This document shows positions 9,075 through 18,320 of a stretch of DNA of 64,000 bases, piece after piece. The first letter of the stretch is position 1. Every line of letters begins with the position of its first letter. Where the stretch lies: assembly GCA_004144185.1 (NCBI GenBank), contig SEFP01000001.1, positions 124,001 through 188,000 on the forward strand. The letters are read 5' to 3'. A program made the translations under genes and the position numbers. This stretch comes from Sphingobacteriales bacterium (lineage in GTDB: Bacteria; Bacteroidota; Bacteroidia; Chitinophagales; Chitinophagaceae). Below the pieces are notes generated by a model that saw only the letters and a list, made by a program, of their open reading frames with translations, was not told the origin of the DNA and did no database searches.

Positions 9075-9347
9075 CCCTCCGGGATGCCTGAATGTACCGT
9101 TATAACTGTTGACGAACCCTCCGTCGACAGCTCCCACCCCTCCGTTAATCATACCGGACCCTCCGATATGATTGAATGTGCCTCCGTCAACGGTTCCCGA
9201 CCCTCCGTCAACAGTTACGGAGCCTTCGGTATGAATGACGGAGCCTCCGTCAACGTCTCCCGACTACCGGAAATCATTTTCACCCCCATGTAAACGGTTT
9301 TCACCTCACTGTAAACGGTTTTCATCCCCCTGTAAACGGTTGCCGGA
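9075..9347. repeat. degenerate tandem array with 21-bp period, about 13 units
   Basis: Laying the sequence out in rows of 21 from 9075 aligns a core CCCTCCGTCAACGGTTCCC-like unit: starts at 9117, 9138, 9159, 9180, 9201, 9222 and 9243 all read CCCTCCG or GCCTCCG/GCCTTCG. The last three units (9285, 9306, 9327) share TGTAAACGGTTTTCA. The array lies wholly between the aminotransferase and mqnC. A 69-codon frame (9084-9293) runs through it, with a seven-residue repeat around PSVN, but nothing else supports translation. Confidence 0.75.
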
Positions 9348-9526
9348 GTTTCTGAAACAACTGATGGCGCACTAAAACGGCCTGCGGGTCGTCCGGAGAG
9401 GCCGTATGGGTTGGGGTTCTCTTTCAAAAGAAGTCGGTTTGCGCTTAAGATGACAGTCGACACGCTGGTATCAATCAACCTTACCGGATTTTCAATCTTT
9501 AAGACGTCTTTGACTGCCCTTTAAAA

Positions 9527-9564
9527 CGAACACCGGGTGCCGCTAATGCGGCACCCGGTGTTAT
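9527..9564 (-). terminator. terminator of mqnC
   Basis: Perfect 15-bp stem (AACACCGGGTGCCGC and complement, loop TAAT), located 35 bases downstream of the mqnC stop on the minus strand and followed by CGTTTT on that strand. Confidence 0.75.
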
Positions 9565-9597
9565 TTACATAGAATAAACGTATTTGCGTGCAAGCTC

Positions 9598-10722
9598 TTA
9601 ATACGTGATCACCTGCTCTTCCATCCGTTCCGGTAGTTTCCGGAATTCGTACTGCTGGTTGCGCAGTTGGGGCTCGAAGCCGGCTTCCCGGATGGCCTCC
9701 TGAATGCCCTGAGCGGTAAAGCGGTGCGGGGCACCGGCAGCACTCACTACGTTCTCCTCAATCATGATCGAACCAAAATCGTTGGCTCCGGCATGCAGGC
9801 ACAGCTGCGCAGTCTTTTTACCGACCGTAAGCCAGGACGCCTGAATATTTTTCACATTAGGCAGCATAATCCGGCTCAGTGCAATCATGCGGATGTATTC
9901 GGCAGACGTGGTTAGATTCTTCGTGCCGCGGATGCGCTGCAACAACGTATCTACATCCTGGAAAGTCCAGGGAATAAAGGCAACAAACCCTTTGGAGGTG
10001 TCCGGCTTCCGCGCCTGCACGTCCCGCAGCTTCACCAAATGCTCGAAGCGTTCCTGAATGGTTTCTACATGGCCAAACATCATGGTTGCAGAGGTTGTCA
10101 ACCCGAGTTTATGGGCTTCATGCATAATGTCGAGCCATTCCTGCGCACCACATTTGCCTTTGGAAATCAGCCGGCGAACGCGATCATCCAGAATTTCTGC
10201 TCCCGGACCGGGCATCGAATCCATCCCGGCGGCTTTCAGCGTTTGAAGGGCTTCTTTTGGAGTCACGCCGCTCACACGGCAGATATGTGCAATCTCCGGC
10301 GGTCCCAGCGCATGCAGCTTCAGATCCGGAAACTCATTTTTTAGCTCCTTAAACAGGTTCGCGTAATAATCCAGTCCTAGCTCCGGATGGTGTCCGCCCT
10401 GTAACAGCAGTTGCTCGCCTCCATACCGGAAAGTTTCTTCGATCTTGCGACGGTAAGTCGGCAGATCGGTGATATACGCTTCCGGATGACCGGGAATCCG
10501 GTAGAAGTTGCAAAACTTGCAATTGGCCACACACACATTGGTGGTGTTCATATTGCGGTCGATAATCCACGTTACCTTTCCGTGAGGCACCTGCACTTTC
10601 CGCAACTCATTGGCTACGTACATCAACATTGGCAGCGGAGCATTTTCATACAGAAAAACGCCCTCTTCGGCAGTCAGCGCATCGAACGCCAGTGCCCGCC
10701 GGTACAAAGAGGCTAAATCCAT
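9598..10722 (-). CDS. mqnC: cyclic dehypoxanthinyl futalosine synthase (radical SAM)
   Basis: A 374-residue radical SAM enzyme of the futalosine menaquinone pathway that cyclises dehypoxanthinyl futalosine. The cluster cysteines are Cys64-x3-Cys68-x2-Cys71 (CVANCKFC), preceded by the family block VTWIIDRNMNTTNVC. Further MqnC marks: LQGGHHPELGLDYY, HALGPPEIAHI, MPGPGAEILDDRVR, ATMMFGHVET and GFVAFIPWTFQ. MqnE shares the fold but not these blocks. With menG/ubiE at 51.7 kb this shows menaquinone made by the futalosine route. The ATG is only four bases behind a perfect -7 box, implying a leaderless transcript. No other mqn gene is adjacent. Confidence 0.95.
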   Translation of the reverse strand: MDLASLYRRALAFDALTAEEGVFLYENAPLPMLMYVANELRKVQVPHGKVTWIIDRNMNTTNVCVANCKFCNFYRIPGHPEAYITDLPTYRRKIEETFRYGGEQLLLQGGHHPELGLDYYANLFKELKNEFPDLKLHALGPPEIAHICRVSGVTPKEALQTLKAAGMDSMPGPGAEILDDRVRRLISKGKCGAQEWLDIMHEAHKLGLTTSATMMFGHVETIQERFEHLVKLRDVQARKPDTSKGFVAFIPWTFQDVDTLLQRIRGTKNLTTSAEYIRMIALSRIMLPNVKNIQASWLTVGKKTAQLCLHAGANDFGSIMIEENVVSAAGAPHRFTAQGIQEAIREAGFEPQLRNQQYEFRKLPERMEEQVITY

Positions 10723-10726
10723 GACT

Positions 10727-10734
10727 CAAAGGTA
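10727..10734 (-). promoter_or_regulatory. -7 box directly before mqnC
   Basis: TACCTTTG on the minus strand, an exact TAnnTTTG, with only four bases between it and the ATG. Confidence 0.6.
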
Positions 10735-10820
10735 CGCTGAGGGTGTATGTCTTGAATGATAGGCCCTAAGTCATAAAGTATAATCCCAGGCGCAACACCT
10801 GTACCGGAATACCGGAGTAT

Positions 10821-11957
10821 TTAAGACGGTTGAACCGGCAGGCATTTCTCCACCGCCTGCCACAGGGTCTCGGCGGCATGGGCCCAGGTGTATTTGGCGG
10901 TCTGCTCCGGCGCGTGGGCAATCAGCTGACTTCGAAGTGTTTCGTCTTTATAAATCAGTTGCATCTGATCGGCAATGCGCTGCGGATCGGTCGGGTCGCA
11001 AAGCAGTACGGCACGTCCTCCTACCTCGGGCATCGACGAGTTGTCGCTGACAATCGCCGGCACGCCGCACTGCAGGGCTTCCAGAATGGGAATGCCAAAG
11101 CCTTCAAATAAGGATGGATACACCATGCAATAGGCACCGCCGATAATCTGATGCAGTTCTTCAACGGCGCAATAGCCTGTCCAGACCACGTCTTCTTTAA
11201 ACAGCATATGCTCCCGGTAGCGGGCAATCTCGTCGGTCATCCAGCCCATCCGGCCAACCAGCACCAGCTTCATATCGCTGCGCTGCCGCTTCTTGAACCG
11301 AACAAACGCCCGCAACAGGTTGACGATGTTTTTCCGGGGCTGGATGGCCCCTACATACACGAAATATTCGCAACCGGCAGTCCATTTCTCCTTAGCTGCT
11401 TCCCGCGCCTCCCAGTCCAATGGCACATACGACTCATGCGCACCGTTGCAGGAGACGGTGATTTTTTCCGGAGGCGTATCATACGTCTGGATCAGATCCT
11501 GTCTGGAAAACTCGGATACCGTAACCACCTGCTGCACCTTCCGGAGCAGCCGGGGCGTGAGGTACCGCAGGTATCGCAGGTGACTGGGCGTCATGTACTG
11601 CGGAAAATGCTCGAAGGCCAGATCGTGAAACACGACGCACTGCGGGACCCGTGTCCGGAGGCTGCCCATACCGTCGAGCGAGAGAAACACATCTGCCCGG
11701 TGCTTGCGCAGCAATGCCGGGAGGGTCCACTCAAACCACAGGTACCAGAGCACCGGATGCCGGGCCGGTGGGCCGGCGTAGATCCCGGTGACGTTTGAAG
11801 CCAATAGAAATTGAGGATCGAATGGCCGGTCGAACACAAACAGGAATTCATGTTCCGGATGCGCCTGTGCGATGCGTAGCAACGTTTGATAGGCATACCA
11901 GCCGATGCCTTCGAGCCGGTCTTTGAGCAGCAAACGGGTATTGACAGCAATGCGCAT
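10821..11957 (-). CDS. GT4-family (GT-B fold) glycosyltransferase
   Basis: A 378-residue retaining glycosyltransferase. ATG 11957 (MRIAVNTRLLL) is chosen as the first beta strand; the longer frame adds 15 unrelated residues. It shows the N-terminal domain with GIGWYAYQTL, then VFHDLAFEHFPQYM and VVTVSEFSRQDL, and the C-terminal nucleotide-sugar domain with FVYVGAIQPRKNIVNLLRAF, LVLVGRMGW and the E-x7-E block PSLFEGFGIPILEALQCG. This is typical of mannosyl/rhamnosyl transferases of surface polysaccharides. The sugar and acceptor cannot be read from sequence. It is alone, not in a large glycan cluster. Confidence 0.9.
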   Translation of the reverse strand: MRIAVNTRLLLKDRLEGIGWYAYQTLLRIAQAHPEHEFLFVFDRPFDPQFLLASNVTGIYAGPPARHPVLWYLWFEWTLPALLRKHRADVFLSLDGMGSLRTRVPQCVVFHDLAFEHFPQYMTPSHLRYLRYLTPRLLRKVQQVVTVSEFSRQDLIQTYDTPPEKITVSCNGAHESYVPLDWEAREAAKEKWTAGCEYFVYVGAIQPRKNIVNLLRAFVRFKKRQRSDMKLVLVGRMGWMTDEIARYREHMLFKEDVVWTGYCAVEELHQIIGGAYCMVYPSLFEGFGIPILEALQCGVPAIVSDNSSMPEVGGRAVLLCDPTDPQRIADQMQLIYKDETLRSQLIAHAPEQTAKYTWAHAAETLWQAVEKCLPVQPS

Positions 11958-11968
11958 AAATGGGGCGG

Positions 11969-11976
11969 CAAAGCTA
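11969..11976 (-). promoter_or_regulatory. -7 box before the GT4 glycosyltransferase
   Basis: TAGCTTTG on the minus strand matches TAnnTTTG; 11 bases separate it from the start codon. Confidence 0.5.
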
Positions 11977-12050
11977 ACGGAATCCGGCACACAGGCAGCC
12001 AACGAATGGGTTCGTCACACATTTCTCCCTTTACCTACCGTAATGCCTTG

Positions 12051-12290
12051 CTACCCTAATGTCGCCCCTACGGGGCTTGATCCCTATTTCATATCTATCC
12101 ATCTACCATAATGTCGCCCTTACAGGGCTTGATCCCTATTTCATATCTATCCATCTACCGTAATGTCGCCCTTACAGGGCTTACGTACGCTAACAACACG
12201 CCCCGTAGGGCGGCATTACATTAAATGGCGACATTACGGTCGAAAAATGTAGAGTCACTTATCAAGCCTCGTAGGAGCGGCATTATGGTA
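12051..12290. repeat. 52-bp tandem repeat with small hairpins and inverted partial copies
   Basis: Units start at 12051, 12103 and (partial) 12155, each beginning CTACCnTAATGTCGCCC and containing a hairpin (GCCCCTACGGGGC or GCCCTTACAGGGC). The first two units are almost identical over 52 bases. Inverted fragments with CGCCCCGTAGGGCGGCATTA (about 12199), GGCGACATTACGG (12227) and GTAGGAGCGGCATTATGGTA (12271) follow. Confidence 0.75.
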
Positions 12291-12309
12291 TTTCTAAGCC
12301 ACCTTTGGT

Positions 12310-12454
12310 GATTTCTGTACAGGCTTCAATGAATTATACAGCCCATTGGACCGTTTCTGCATGCCCTGGGACCATTTCTGCGCGGCCTGTAGCTATTTCT
12401 GCATGACATTCCGGGCTTCTGCGTGACATTCCGGGCGTCTGCATGGTTTGGAGG
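12310..12454. repeat. second degenerate 21-bp-period array, about 7 units
   Basis: Units starting at 12352, 12373 and 12394 align as nnTTTCTGCATGnCnTnnGG; units at 12310, 12415 and 12435 are weaker, the last two one base shorter. The core differs from that of the array at 9075 but the period is the same. Confidence 0.6.
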
Positions 12455-12628
12455 CTTTTTCCGGTGCAGCTGTATTTGTACATGGAGCGGTTCTTCCGTT
12501 ACGACTCTGAATTTCCGTTCTATTTATTTACAGGTTCCGCCACGATGCGATAACGGTTCGACATAAATATACCCTGACAGGTCCTTTTCCGGAAAGTCGG
12601 CAACCGGTACAGACAGCCGCTTAATTTC

Positions 12629-14074
12629 GTGGCTACTGTGCGCCGCTTTTTTGTAACCAATCTGCTGTTTGTCATTGTGGTCAATGCCCTGGTGAAGCCT
12701 GCCTATGTACTGGGGGTCGACCGGGTGGTGCAGGTACAGGTGGGTCCGGCAGCCTATGGCATTTATCAGGCCCTCGTCAACCTGGGACTGATCTTCAACG
12801 TATTGCTGGATTTTGGACTGGCCAACTATAATGTACGCATGGTAGCGGCAGCACCGGATAAGCTTCCGGAACGGATGGGGCCACTGCTTACGGCCCGGCT
12901 GCTGCTTTCGACCGGCTTTTGTGCGGTCGTCTTTACAACCGCCTGGCTTCTCGGATATGATAAAACGCATCTGTGGCTGCTGGCAGGCATCCTGCTCATT
13001 CAGTGTCTGGCACAGGCGCATTTATTTTTCCGCAGCTGCCTGTCGGGCTTGCATCAGTTTAAGGCCGACAGCCTGCTTTCGGTAGCCGACCGGGTACTTC
13101 TGATTGGCGTTTGCGCTGTTCTGTTGCACGTGCCCGGTTTTAATCTCAGCTGGTTTGTAGGCGCACAAATCGGTTGCTATGCCGTCGCGCTTATTACCGG
13201 TATGCTGCTGGTCAAACGCTTTTCGGCGGTCCGGTACCGGCTCAGCCTGAACCTGCAACCCGTCTGGAAGGCGATGCGCGCAACCCTGCCGTATGCGCTG
13301 TGTGCATTTCTGATGTCCATTTACCTGCGGGCCGATGCGATGCTGATTGAGCGGATGGCAGGTGCGACCGAGGCGGGTCGGTATGCAACCGCATACCGGT
13401 TACTGGACGTAGGGCATATGTTCGGGCTCACGTTTGCATCGTTGCTGCTGCCTTTGTATGGCAAGCTGTTTTCAGAGCAGAAAACCGTGCGTCCGCTGGT
13501 GGTGACCAGCGTCAATTTGTTGTTGCCGGCTTCGTTTATGGTGGCGGCCATCGGGTTGTTTTATGCCCTGCCGGTCATGGAATTGCTGTATGGGAATCAT
13601 GGCCGGTCGAAAGAGCCGATTCTGGAAGCGCCTATTTTTACGGTGCTGATGATTTCATTCCCGGCGCTGTGTCTCAGCAATATCTACTCTACGATGTTTT
13701 CAGCGCAGGGAAGTCTGAAGACCCAAAACCGGATTGCGGCCGTTGGCTGTGTGGTAAGTCTTACCGCCAACCTGATTCTGATCCATCAGTTCCGGAGTGT
13801 CGGAGCGGCCTGGGCCACCTTCATCACCCAATGGATCGTTGCTGGTGCCTATGTGTGGTATAGCAGCCGGATGGCCCGATTGCCGTTTACAGGACGATGG
13901 GTTGGATTGCTGTTCCTGTATGCCTTTTTGGCCATCGCACTGGGGTACGGGAGTACGTTTCTACCGATGAAGTGGATGTATCAGCTGATGTGCTATTTCG
14001 TAGCGATGATCGGGTTGCTGTTTCCGTTAGGACTGGTTTCGCCCACTGCCCTAAAGCAGGTACTGGGACGGTAG
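12629..14074 (+). CDS. polysaccharide flippase, Wzx/MATE-like (MOP superfamily)
   Basis: A 481-residue integral membrane protein with about 12-14 hydrophobic segments spread along the whole length. The opening FFVTNLLFVIVVNALVKPAYVLGVDRVVQ, the central YLRADAMLIERM followed by GRYATAYRLLD and the later NIYSTMFSAQGSLKTQN are typical of lipid-linked oligosaccharide flippases, which turn undecaprenyl-linked sugar units across the inner membrane. Start is GTG at 12629; no ATG fits upstream of the first segment. It is divergent from the glycosyltransferase across a repeat-rich spacer, and the two may serve the same glycan. Confidence 0.85.
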   Translation: MATVRRFFVTNLLFVIVVNALVKPAYVLGVDRVVQVQVGPAAYGIYQALVNLGLIFNVLLDFGLANYNVRMVAAAPDKLPERMGPLLTARLLLSTGFCAVVFTTAWLLGYDKTHLWLLAGILLIQCLAQAHLFFRSCLSGLHQFKADSLLSVADRVLLIGVCAVLLHVPGFNLSWFVGAQIGCYAVALITGMLLVKRFSAVRYRLSLNLQPVWKAMRATLPYALCAFLMSIYLRADAMLIERMAGATEAGRYATAYRLLDVGHMFGLTFASLLLPLYGKLFSEQKTVRPLVVTSVNLLLPASFMVAAIGLFYALPVMELLYGNHGRSKEPILEAPIFTVLMISFPALCLSNIYSTMFSAQGSLKTQNRIAAVGCVVSLTANLILIHQFRSVGAAWATFITQWIVAGAYVWYSSRMARLPFTGRWVGLLFLYAFLAIALGYGSTFLPMKWMYQLMCYFVAMIGLLFPLGLVSPTALKQVLGR

Positions 14075-14127
14075 TCGGGTATGGGAGATGCCCCCGGATA
14101 GCTGTTTTTTCCGGAACAGCCGGTAGT

Positions 14128-15186
14128 TTATTCTTTGGACGATTCTTCCTGTTGGGATTCGAGGGTAGCGGCTTCAAATTCAGCCACTTCAGCATCCGGA
14201 GCCGAGTCATCGACCCGGATGATCGGGATCGCGATACCCCGCAGTTCCGGATTGGCCGCTTTGTCTTTCGGGTGGAAGGTCGATTCGGTTTCTTCACTCT
14301 TCCGGATAAACACAGCTGCCTCAGCCGGAATGATGCCGGTGCCGCGGTTCAGCGCCCATACTTTGGTAAATTCAGCGCCGAAGTACAGGATCAATGAGGA
14401 ATAATTGACCCAAAGCAACAGGAAAATGACAGAGGCCGCCGCACCATACTGATTGGAGATACTGGAATTGCCGAGGTAATACCCAATGGCAAACTTGCCG
14501 ATCATAAACAGAATTCCGGCTACGGCTGCACCGGTGATGGTATCTCTCCAGCGAACCTTCGCATCCGGCAATACTTTATAAATGATAGTAAACAGCAGGG
14601 TGATGATCACAAACGTAATTCCATAATTGATCACGGCTGCCAGGATGGCCTGACTTTCGCCTAGAAAGCCCAGGAGCCTGTCGAACATCAAATCCATTAG
14701 GGTATTGATCAGCAGCGACACCATCAGTACAAAGCCCAGACCGATAATCAGTGAAAACGACAACAGGCGGCTGGTAATGTATTTGAGCCAGCTTTGCTTG
14801 GGCTTGGCCTTAATACTCCAGATGGTGTTTATGGAGTCCTGCATGTCAGCAAATACACTGGTCGCACCGATAAAAAGCGTGACTAGTCCCACACCGATAT
14901 AGAAACTGCTTTGATCCTGAATGCGCATATTCTGGGCAATCGACAGGATTTGCTGCGCAGCACTTTCACCCATCAACTGCCGGATTTGCTCGAAGAGCGA
15001 CTGGGAAATCCGGTTCTGCTCGAAGAAAAGACCAGCAGTTGAGATCACGATCAGAATCAGCGGACCGATGCTGAACAGCGTATAATACGCCAGGGATGCC
15101 GACAGCTTGGTCACGTTATCATCAATAAAATCGGATGCGGTCTGCTTTAAAATACCCCAGTAAGACAGTTTATCGGGTTGATTCAT
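14128..15186 (-). CDS. YihY/BrkB family inner-membrane protein
   Basis: A 352-residue membrane protein of the YihY/virulence factor BrkB family. The N-terminal TKLSASLAYYTLFSIGPLILI is the family hallmark; about six membrane segments follow, with GATSVFADMQDSINTIW and the end block GAAASVIFLLLWVNYSSLILYFGAEFTKVWA. A hydrophilic tail of about 75 residues, rich in Glu and Asp, follows the last segment. ATG 15186 is used rather than an upstream start. Members have been called ribonuclease BN in error; transport of a small molecule is suspected, the function is not established. Confidence 0.9.
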   Translation of the reverse strand: MNQPDKLSYWGILKQTASDFIDDNVTKLSASLAYYTLFSIGPLILIVISTAGLFFEQNRISQSLFEQIRQLMGESAAQQILSIAQNMRIQDQSSFYIGVGLVTLFIGATSVFADMQDSINTIWSIKAKPKQSWLKYITSRLLSFSLIIGLGFVLMVSLLINTLMDLMFDRLLGFLGESQAILAAVINYGITFVIITLLFTIIYKVLPDAKVRWRDTITGAAVAGILFMIGKFAIGYYLGNSSISNQYGAAASVIFLLLWVNYSSLILYFGAEFTKVWALNRGTGIIPAEAAVFIRKSEETESTFHPKDKAANPELRGIAIPIIRVDDSAPDAEVAEFEAATLESQQEESSKE

Positions 15187-15266
15187 AATAGCTTGTCTTT
15201 TTGGGGGCTGTCTGAAATGCCGTGCCAACAATCTGTAACAGGCCTGGACACCCCACTTCCGGAACC

Positions 15267-16256
15267 TTAATATTCCGGAAGCGTAGGTTGGGTGCCCATG
15301 ATGGTATCGATCTCTATTTTAACCTCTGGGGTGAGCTGTGGCAGCAGGTCCAGTGCTTTCAGATTTTCGGTGAGCTGGCTTTCTTTGGTTGCACCCAGAA
15401 TCACAGTAGACACATTGGGATTGGACAAACACCAGGCAATCGACAGCGTAGCTAAAGAAGTATTGAGCTTTTGAGCCACGGCTTCCAGCGAACGCACCCG
15501 GTTGAGCTTTTCTTCGCTCAGGGTTTTGTCTTTCAGCCATTCAAAGCCTTCGAGTGCCAGCCGGCTTTCTTCCGGAATGCCGTTGTTGTATTTGCCCGTG
15601 AGCAGGCCCGATGCCAGCGGACTCCAGATAGTAGTTCCCATACCGACGTTCCGGAAAATAGGCGCATAATCCACTTCCATCTTCTGTCGGCGAAACAGGT
15701 TGTATTCCGGTTGCTCTACGGCAGGGCCTTCCAGTCCCAGTTGCCGGGCCACCATATGCGCTTCCATGATCTCAGCGGCGCTCCATTCGCTGGTGCCCCA
15801 GTACAGAATTTTGCCTTGCTGGATAAGCGTATTCATGGTCCGCACCACTTCTTCAATCGGTACATTTTTGTCGGGCCGGTGGCAGAAGTACAAATCCAGA
15901 TACTCCAGTTGCAGCCGTTGTAGTGCTTCGTGGCAGGCTTCCATCAGATGCTTGCGCGAGAGCCCGTGTTGGTTGGGCTTGTTTTCCGGACCGCGCCAGC
16001 CAAAAAAGGCTTTGGACGAAACAGTATAGGAAGAGCGGTCCCAGGATTTTGTTTTCAGGACGCGGCCCATCATCAGTTCGCTTTCGCCCCGGCTGTACAC
16101 CTCCGCATTGTCAAAAAAGTTAACTCCGGCATCATAGGCCAGGCTCATCAGCCGGTCGGAGTCGGCATCATCGACCTGTTTGCCAAAGGTGACCCAGCTA
16201 CCTAGGGAAAGCGCGGAAAGTTGGAGGCCGGTGCGGCCCATACGACGGTAAAGCAT
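15267..16256 (-). CDS. aldo/keto reductase (AKR6-like)
   Basis: A 329-residue NADPH-dependent reductase of the branch related to potassium-channel beta subunits and YghZ. The catalytic tetrad is readable: Asp in FFDNAEVYSRG, Tyr in the same block, Lys in TVSSKAFFGW, His in LYFCHRPD. Cofactor contacts include GTSEW and the C-terminal VSTVILGATKESQL. The full length is present and the start MLYRRMGRTGL is standard for the group. The physiological substrate, often a toxic aldehyde, is not determinable. Divergent from lepA. Confidence 0.92.
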   Translation of the reverse strand: MLYRRMGRTGLQLSALSLGSWVTFGKQVDDADSDRLMSLAYDAGVNFFDNAEVYSRGESELMMGRVLKTKSWDRSSYTVSSKAFFGWRGPENKPNQHGLSRKHLMEACHEALQRLQLEYLDLYFCHRPDKNVPIEEVVRTMNTLIQQGKILYWGTSEWSAAEIMEAHMVARQLGLEGPAVEQPEYNLFRRQKMEVDYAPIFRNVGMGTTIWSPLASGLLTGKYNNGIPEESRLALEGFEWLKDKTLSEEKLNRVRSLEAVAQKLNTSLATLSIAWCLSNPNVSTVILGATKESQLTENLKALDLLPQLTPEVKIEIDTIMGTQPTLPEY

Positions 16257-16419
16257 CTGATCTAAAATTTAAAACGAATGGAAAAAGAGGGTTTGAACCC
16301 GAATAGGTTTGGAATCCCGCAGGGCTGCCTTAAAATCAGGCCACCGGGCGGCGGTAATTTTTGGCGTTCTGCTTTGAAAACAAAATGGATTTAAAGTCAT
16401 TTCCCGCCCTACCGATTCG

Positions 16420-16427
16420 TAAATTTG
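16420..16427 (+). promoter_or_regulatory. -7 box directly before lepA
   Basis: TAAATTTG, an exact TAnnTTTG, ends eight bases before the ATG chosen for lepA. Confidence 0.55.
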
Positions 16428-16435
16428 CATTCTAC

Positions 16436-18241
16436 ATGACGCCGCAGAAGAACATTCGCAATTTTTGTATTATTGCTCACATTGACCACGGGAAATCGAC
16501 CCTGGCCGACCGCCTTTTACAGACCACCAATACGATCTCGGAACGGGATATGCAGGCTCAGGTGCTGGATGATATGGACCTGGAGCGCGAGAAAGGCATT
16601 ACCATTAAGAGCCACGCCATTCAGATTAATTATAAGCAGGGAGGCGAAGAATATGTGCTCAACCTGATTGACACACCCGGCCATGTGGATTTCTCTTATG
16701 AAGTAAGCCGTGCGTTGGCTGCCTGCGAGGGTGCCTTGCTGCTGGTAGACGCTTCTCAGGGAATCCAGGCGCAAACCATCTCGAACCTGTATCTGGCACT
16801 CGACAACGATTTGGAAATCATCCCGGTTATCAACAAGATTGATATGGATGGGGCCATGATTCCGGAAGTGACCGATCAGATCGTGGACCTTATTGGTTGC
16901 AAGCCCGAGGACATTATTCTCGCTTCCGGAAAAAGCGGCATTGGGATTGAAGAGATTCTGGAGGCCATTGTGGCGCGCGTTCCGGCTCCCAAAGGCGACC
17001 CGGAAGCACCGTTGCAGGCCCTGGTATTTGACTCGGTGTTCAACTCGTTTCGGGGTATCATCGTGTACTACCGCGTGATGAACGGCGTGCTCCGGAAAGG
17101 TGATAAAGTCCGCTTTATGGCCACCGGTGCCGACTATGACGCTAATGAAGTGGGCATCCTGAAGCTCAATATGACGGCGAAAGACGAAGTGCGGGCAGGC
17201 GATGTGGGGTATATCATTACTGGGATTAAAAACGCCAAGGAAGTGAAAGTTGGCGATACGCTGACACTGGCCAAGAATCCCAGTCAGGATTTGATCCAGG
17301 GCTTTGAAGACGTAAAACCAATGGTTTTTGCGGGCATCTTCCCGGTCAATACCGATGAGTTTGAGGAGCTGCGCGAGTGCATGGAAAAGCTTCAGCTCAA
17401 CGATGCCTCCCTCACCTTTGAACCCGAAACCTCGCAGGCCTTGGGCTTTGGGTTCCGGTGTGGCTTCCTGGGGATGCTGCACATGGAAATTATCCAGGAG
17501 CGGCTGGAGCGTGAGTTCAACCAGACCGTGATCACCACGGTTCCCAACGTAAGCTTCTATGCCTACACCACGCGGGACAAAGACAAGCGCCTCATTGTGA
17601 ACAATCCAAGCGAGATGCCGGAGCCGAATCATATCGAGCGGATCGAAGAACCGTTTATCCGTGCGCAGATCATCAGTCTGCCCGACTATATCGGCAATAT
17701 CATGACGCTCTGTCTGGGCAAGCGTGGCATTCTGATCAACCAAAGCTACCTGACGCCTACCCGTGTCGAGCTGATTTTCGAAATGCCACTGGCCGAGATC
17801 GTATTCGACTTCTACGACAAGCTTAAGTCCACTACGCGTGGGTATGCATCATTCGATTATCACCCGCTCGATTACCGGCAGAGCGATATCGCCAAGATGG
17901 ATATCCTGCTGAATGCCGAAAAAGTAGATGCCCTGAGTGCGTTGATTCACCGTAGCCGGGCCGAAGAATTTGGTCGCAAGCTGTGCAACAAACTCAGAGA
18001 GCTGTTGCCCCGTCAGCAGTTTATGATTGCCATTCAGGCGGCGATCGGAGCCAAGATTGTAGCCCGCGAAACCATCTCGGCGATGCGTAAAGATGTAACC
18101 GCCAAGTGTTATGGTGGTGATATCTCCCGGAAGCGCAAACTGCTTGAAAAGCAGAAAGAAGGTAAAAAGCGGATGCGTCAGATCGGTTCGGTAGAGGTAC
18201 CACAGGAAGCCTTCCTCGCGGTATTGAAGCTGGACGAGTGA
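16436..18241 (+). CDS. lepA: elongation factor 4 (LepA), translational GTPase
   Basis: A 601-residue ribosome-binding GTPase thought to back-translocate or help 30S assembly. G1 is [14 protein letters not shown] at residues 14-27, then [15 protein letters not shown] (G3) and NKIDMDGA (G4). The LepA-specific C-terminal domain ends with [28 protein letters not shown] 16436 ([10 protein letters not shown]) gives the usual length; an upstream in-frame ATG at 16361 would add 25 residues and lies before the promoter box. A terminator follows. Confidence 0.97.
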   Translation: MTPQKNIRNFCIIAHIDHGKSTLADRLLQTTNTISERDMQAQVLDDMDLEREKGITIKSHAIQINYKQGGEEYVLNLIDTPGHVDFSYEVSRALAACEGALLLVDASQGIQAQTISNLYLALDNDLEIIPVINKIDMDGAMIPEVTDQIVDLIGCKPEDIILASGKSGIGIEEILEAIVARVPAPKGDPEAPLQALVFDSVFNSFRGIIVYYRVMNGVLRKGDKVRFMATGADYDANEVGILKLNMTAKDEVRAGDVGYIITGIKNAKEVKVGDTLTLAKNPSQDLIQGFEDVKPMVFAGIFPVNTDEFEELRECMEKLQLNDASLTFEPETSQALGFGFRCGFLGMLHMEIIQERLEREFNQTVITTVPNVSFYAYTTRDKDKRLIVNNPSEMPEPNHIERIEEPFIRAQIISLPDYIGNIMTLCLGKRGILINQSYLTPTRVELIFEMPLAEIVFDFYDKLKSTTRGYASFDYHPLDYRQSDIAKMDILLNAEKVDALSALIHRSRAEEFGRKLCNKLRELLPRQQFMIAIQAAIGAKIVARETISAMRKDVTAKCYGGDISRKRKLLEKQKEGKKRMRQIGSVEVPQEAFLAVLKLDE

Positions 18242-18269
18242 TCTTTTAAACCCGGATTCATTTTGTTGC

Positions 18270-18297
18270 AAAGACGCGCTATCCGGCGCGTCTTTGT
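18270..18297 (+). terminator. terminator after lepA
   Basis: Stem AAAGACGCGC / GCGCGTCTTT with a short loop, 28 bases after the lepA stop. The trailing T run is short. Confidence 0.65.
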
Positions 18298-18320
18298 CGT
18301 TCCGGAACGTACAGACGTTC

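Larger units (their letters stand above)
8718..9597. other. 880-bp intergenic region holding repeats only
   Basis: No convincing gene. It contains a large inverted-repeat element (8777-8900), a 21-bp-period array (about 9075-9347) and the mqnC terminator (9527-9564). The stretch 8900-9070 and 9350-9480 shows nothing recognisable. Confidence 0.7.
11977..12628. other. intergenic region between glycosyltransferase and flippase, repeats only
   Basis: About 650 bases between divergent genes. It holds a 52-bp tandem repeat with inverted partial copies (12051-12290) and a second 21-bp-period array (12310-12454). The remaining parts (11977-12050 and 12455-12628) show no feature that I can support. 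Confidence 0.7.

Noticed and set aside
9084-9293. 69-codon frame through the 21-bp array with a seven-residue PSVN-like repeat
   Set aside because: The repeat period is a multiple of three, so an open frame arises easily; there is no promoter or ribosome signal, and the array extends beyond the frame on both sides.
9075-9347. CRISPR array
   Set aside because: Units are contiguous and degenerate with no unique spacers, and no cas gene is in the window.
9075-9347. Replication origin with iterons
   Set aside because: No rep or dnaA gene and no visible DnaA-box cluster; kept only as a repeat.
16517-17743. 408-codon frame antisense to lepA
   Set aside because: Lies wholly inside a highly conserved gene; composition is that of the complement of lepA codons with no recognisable domain.
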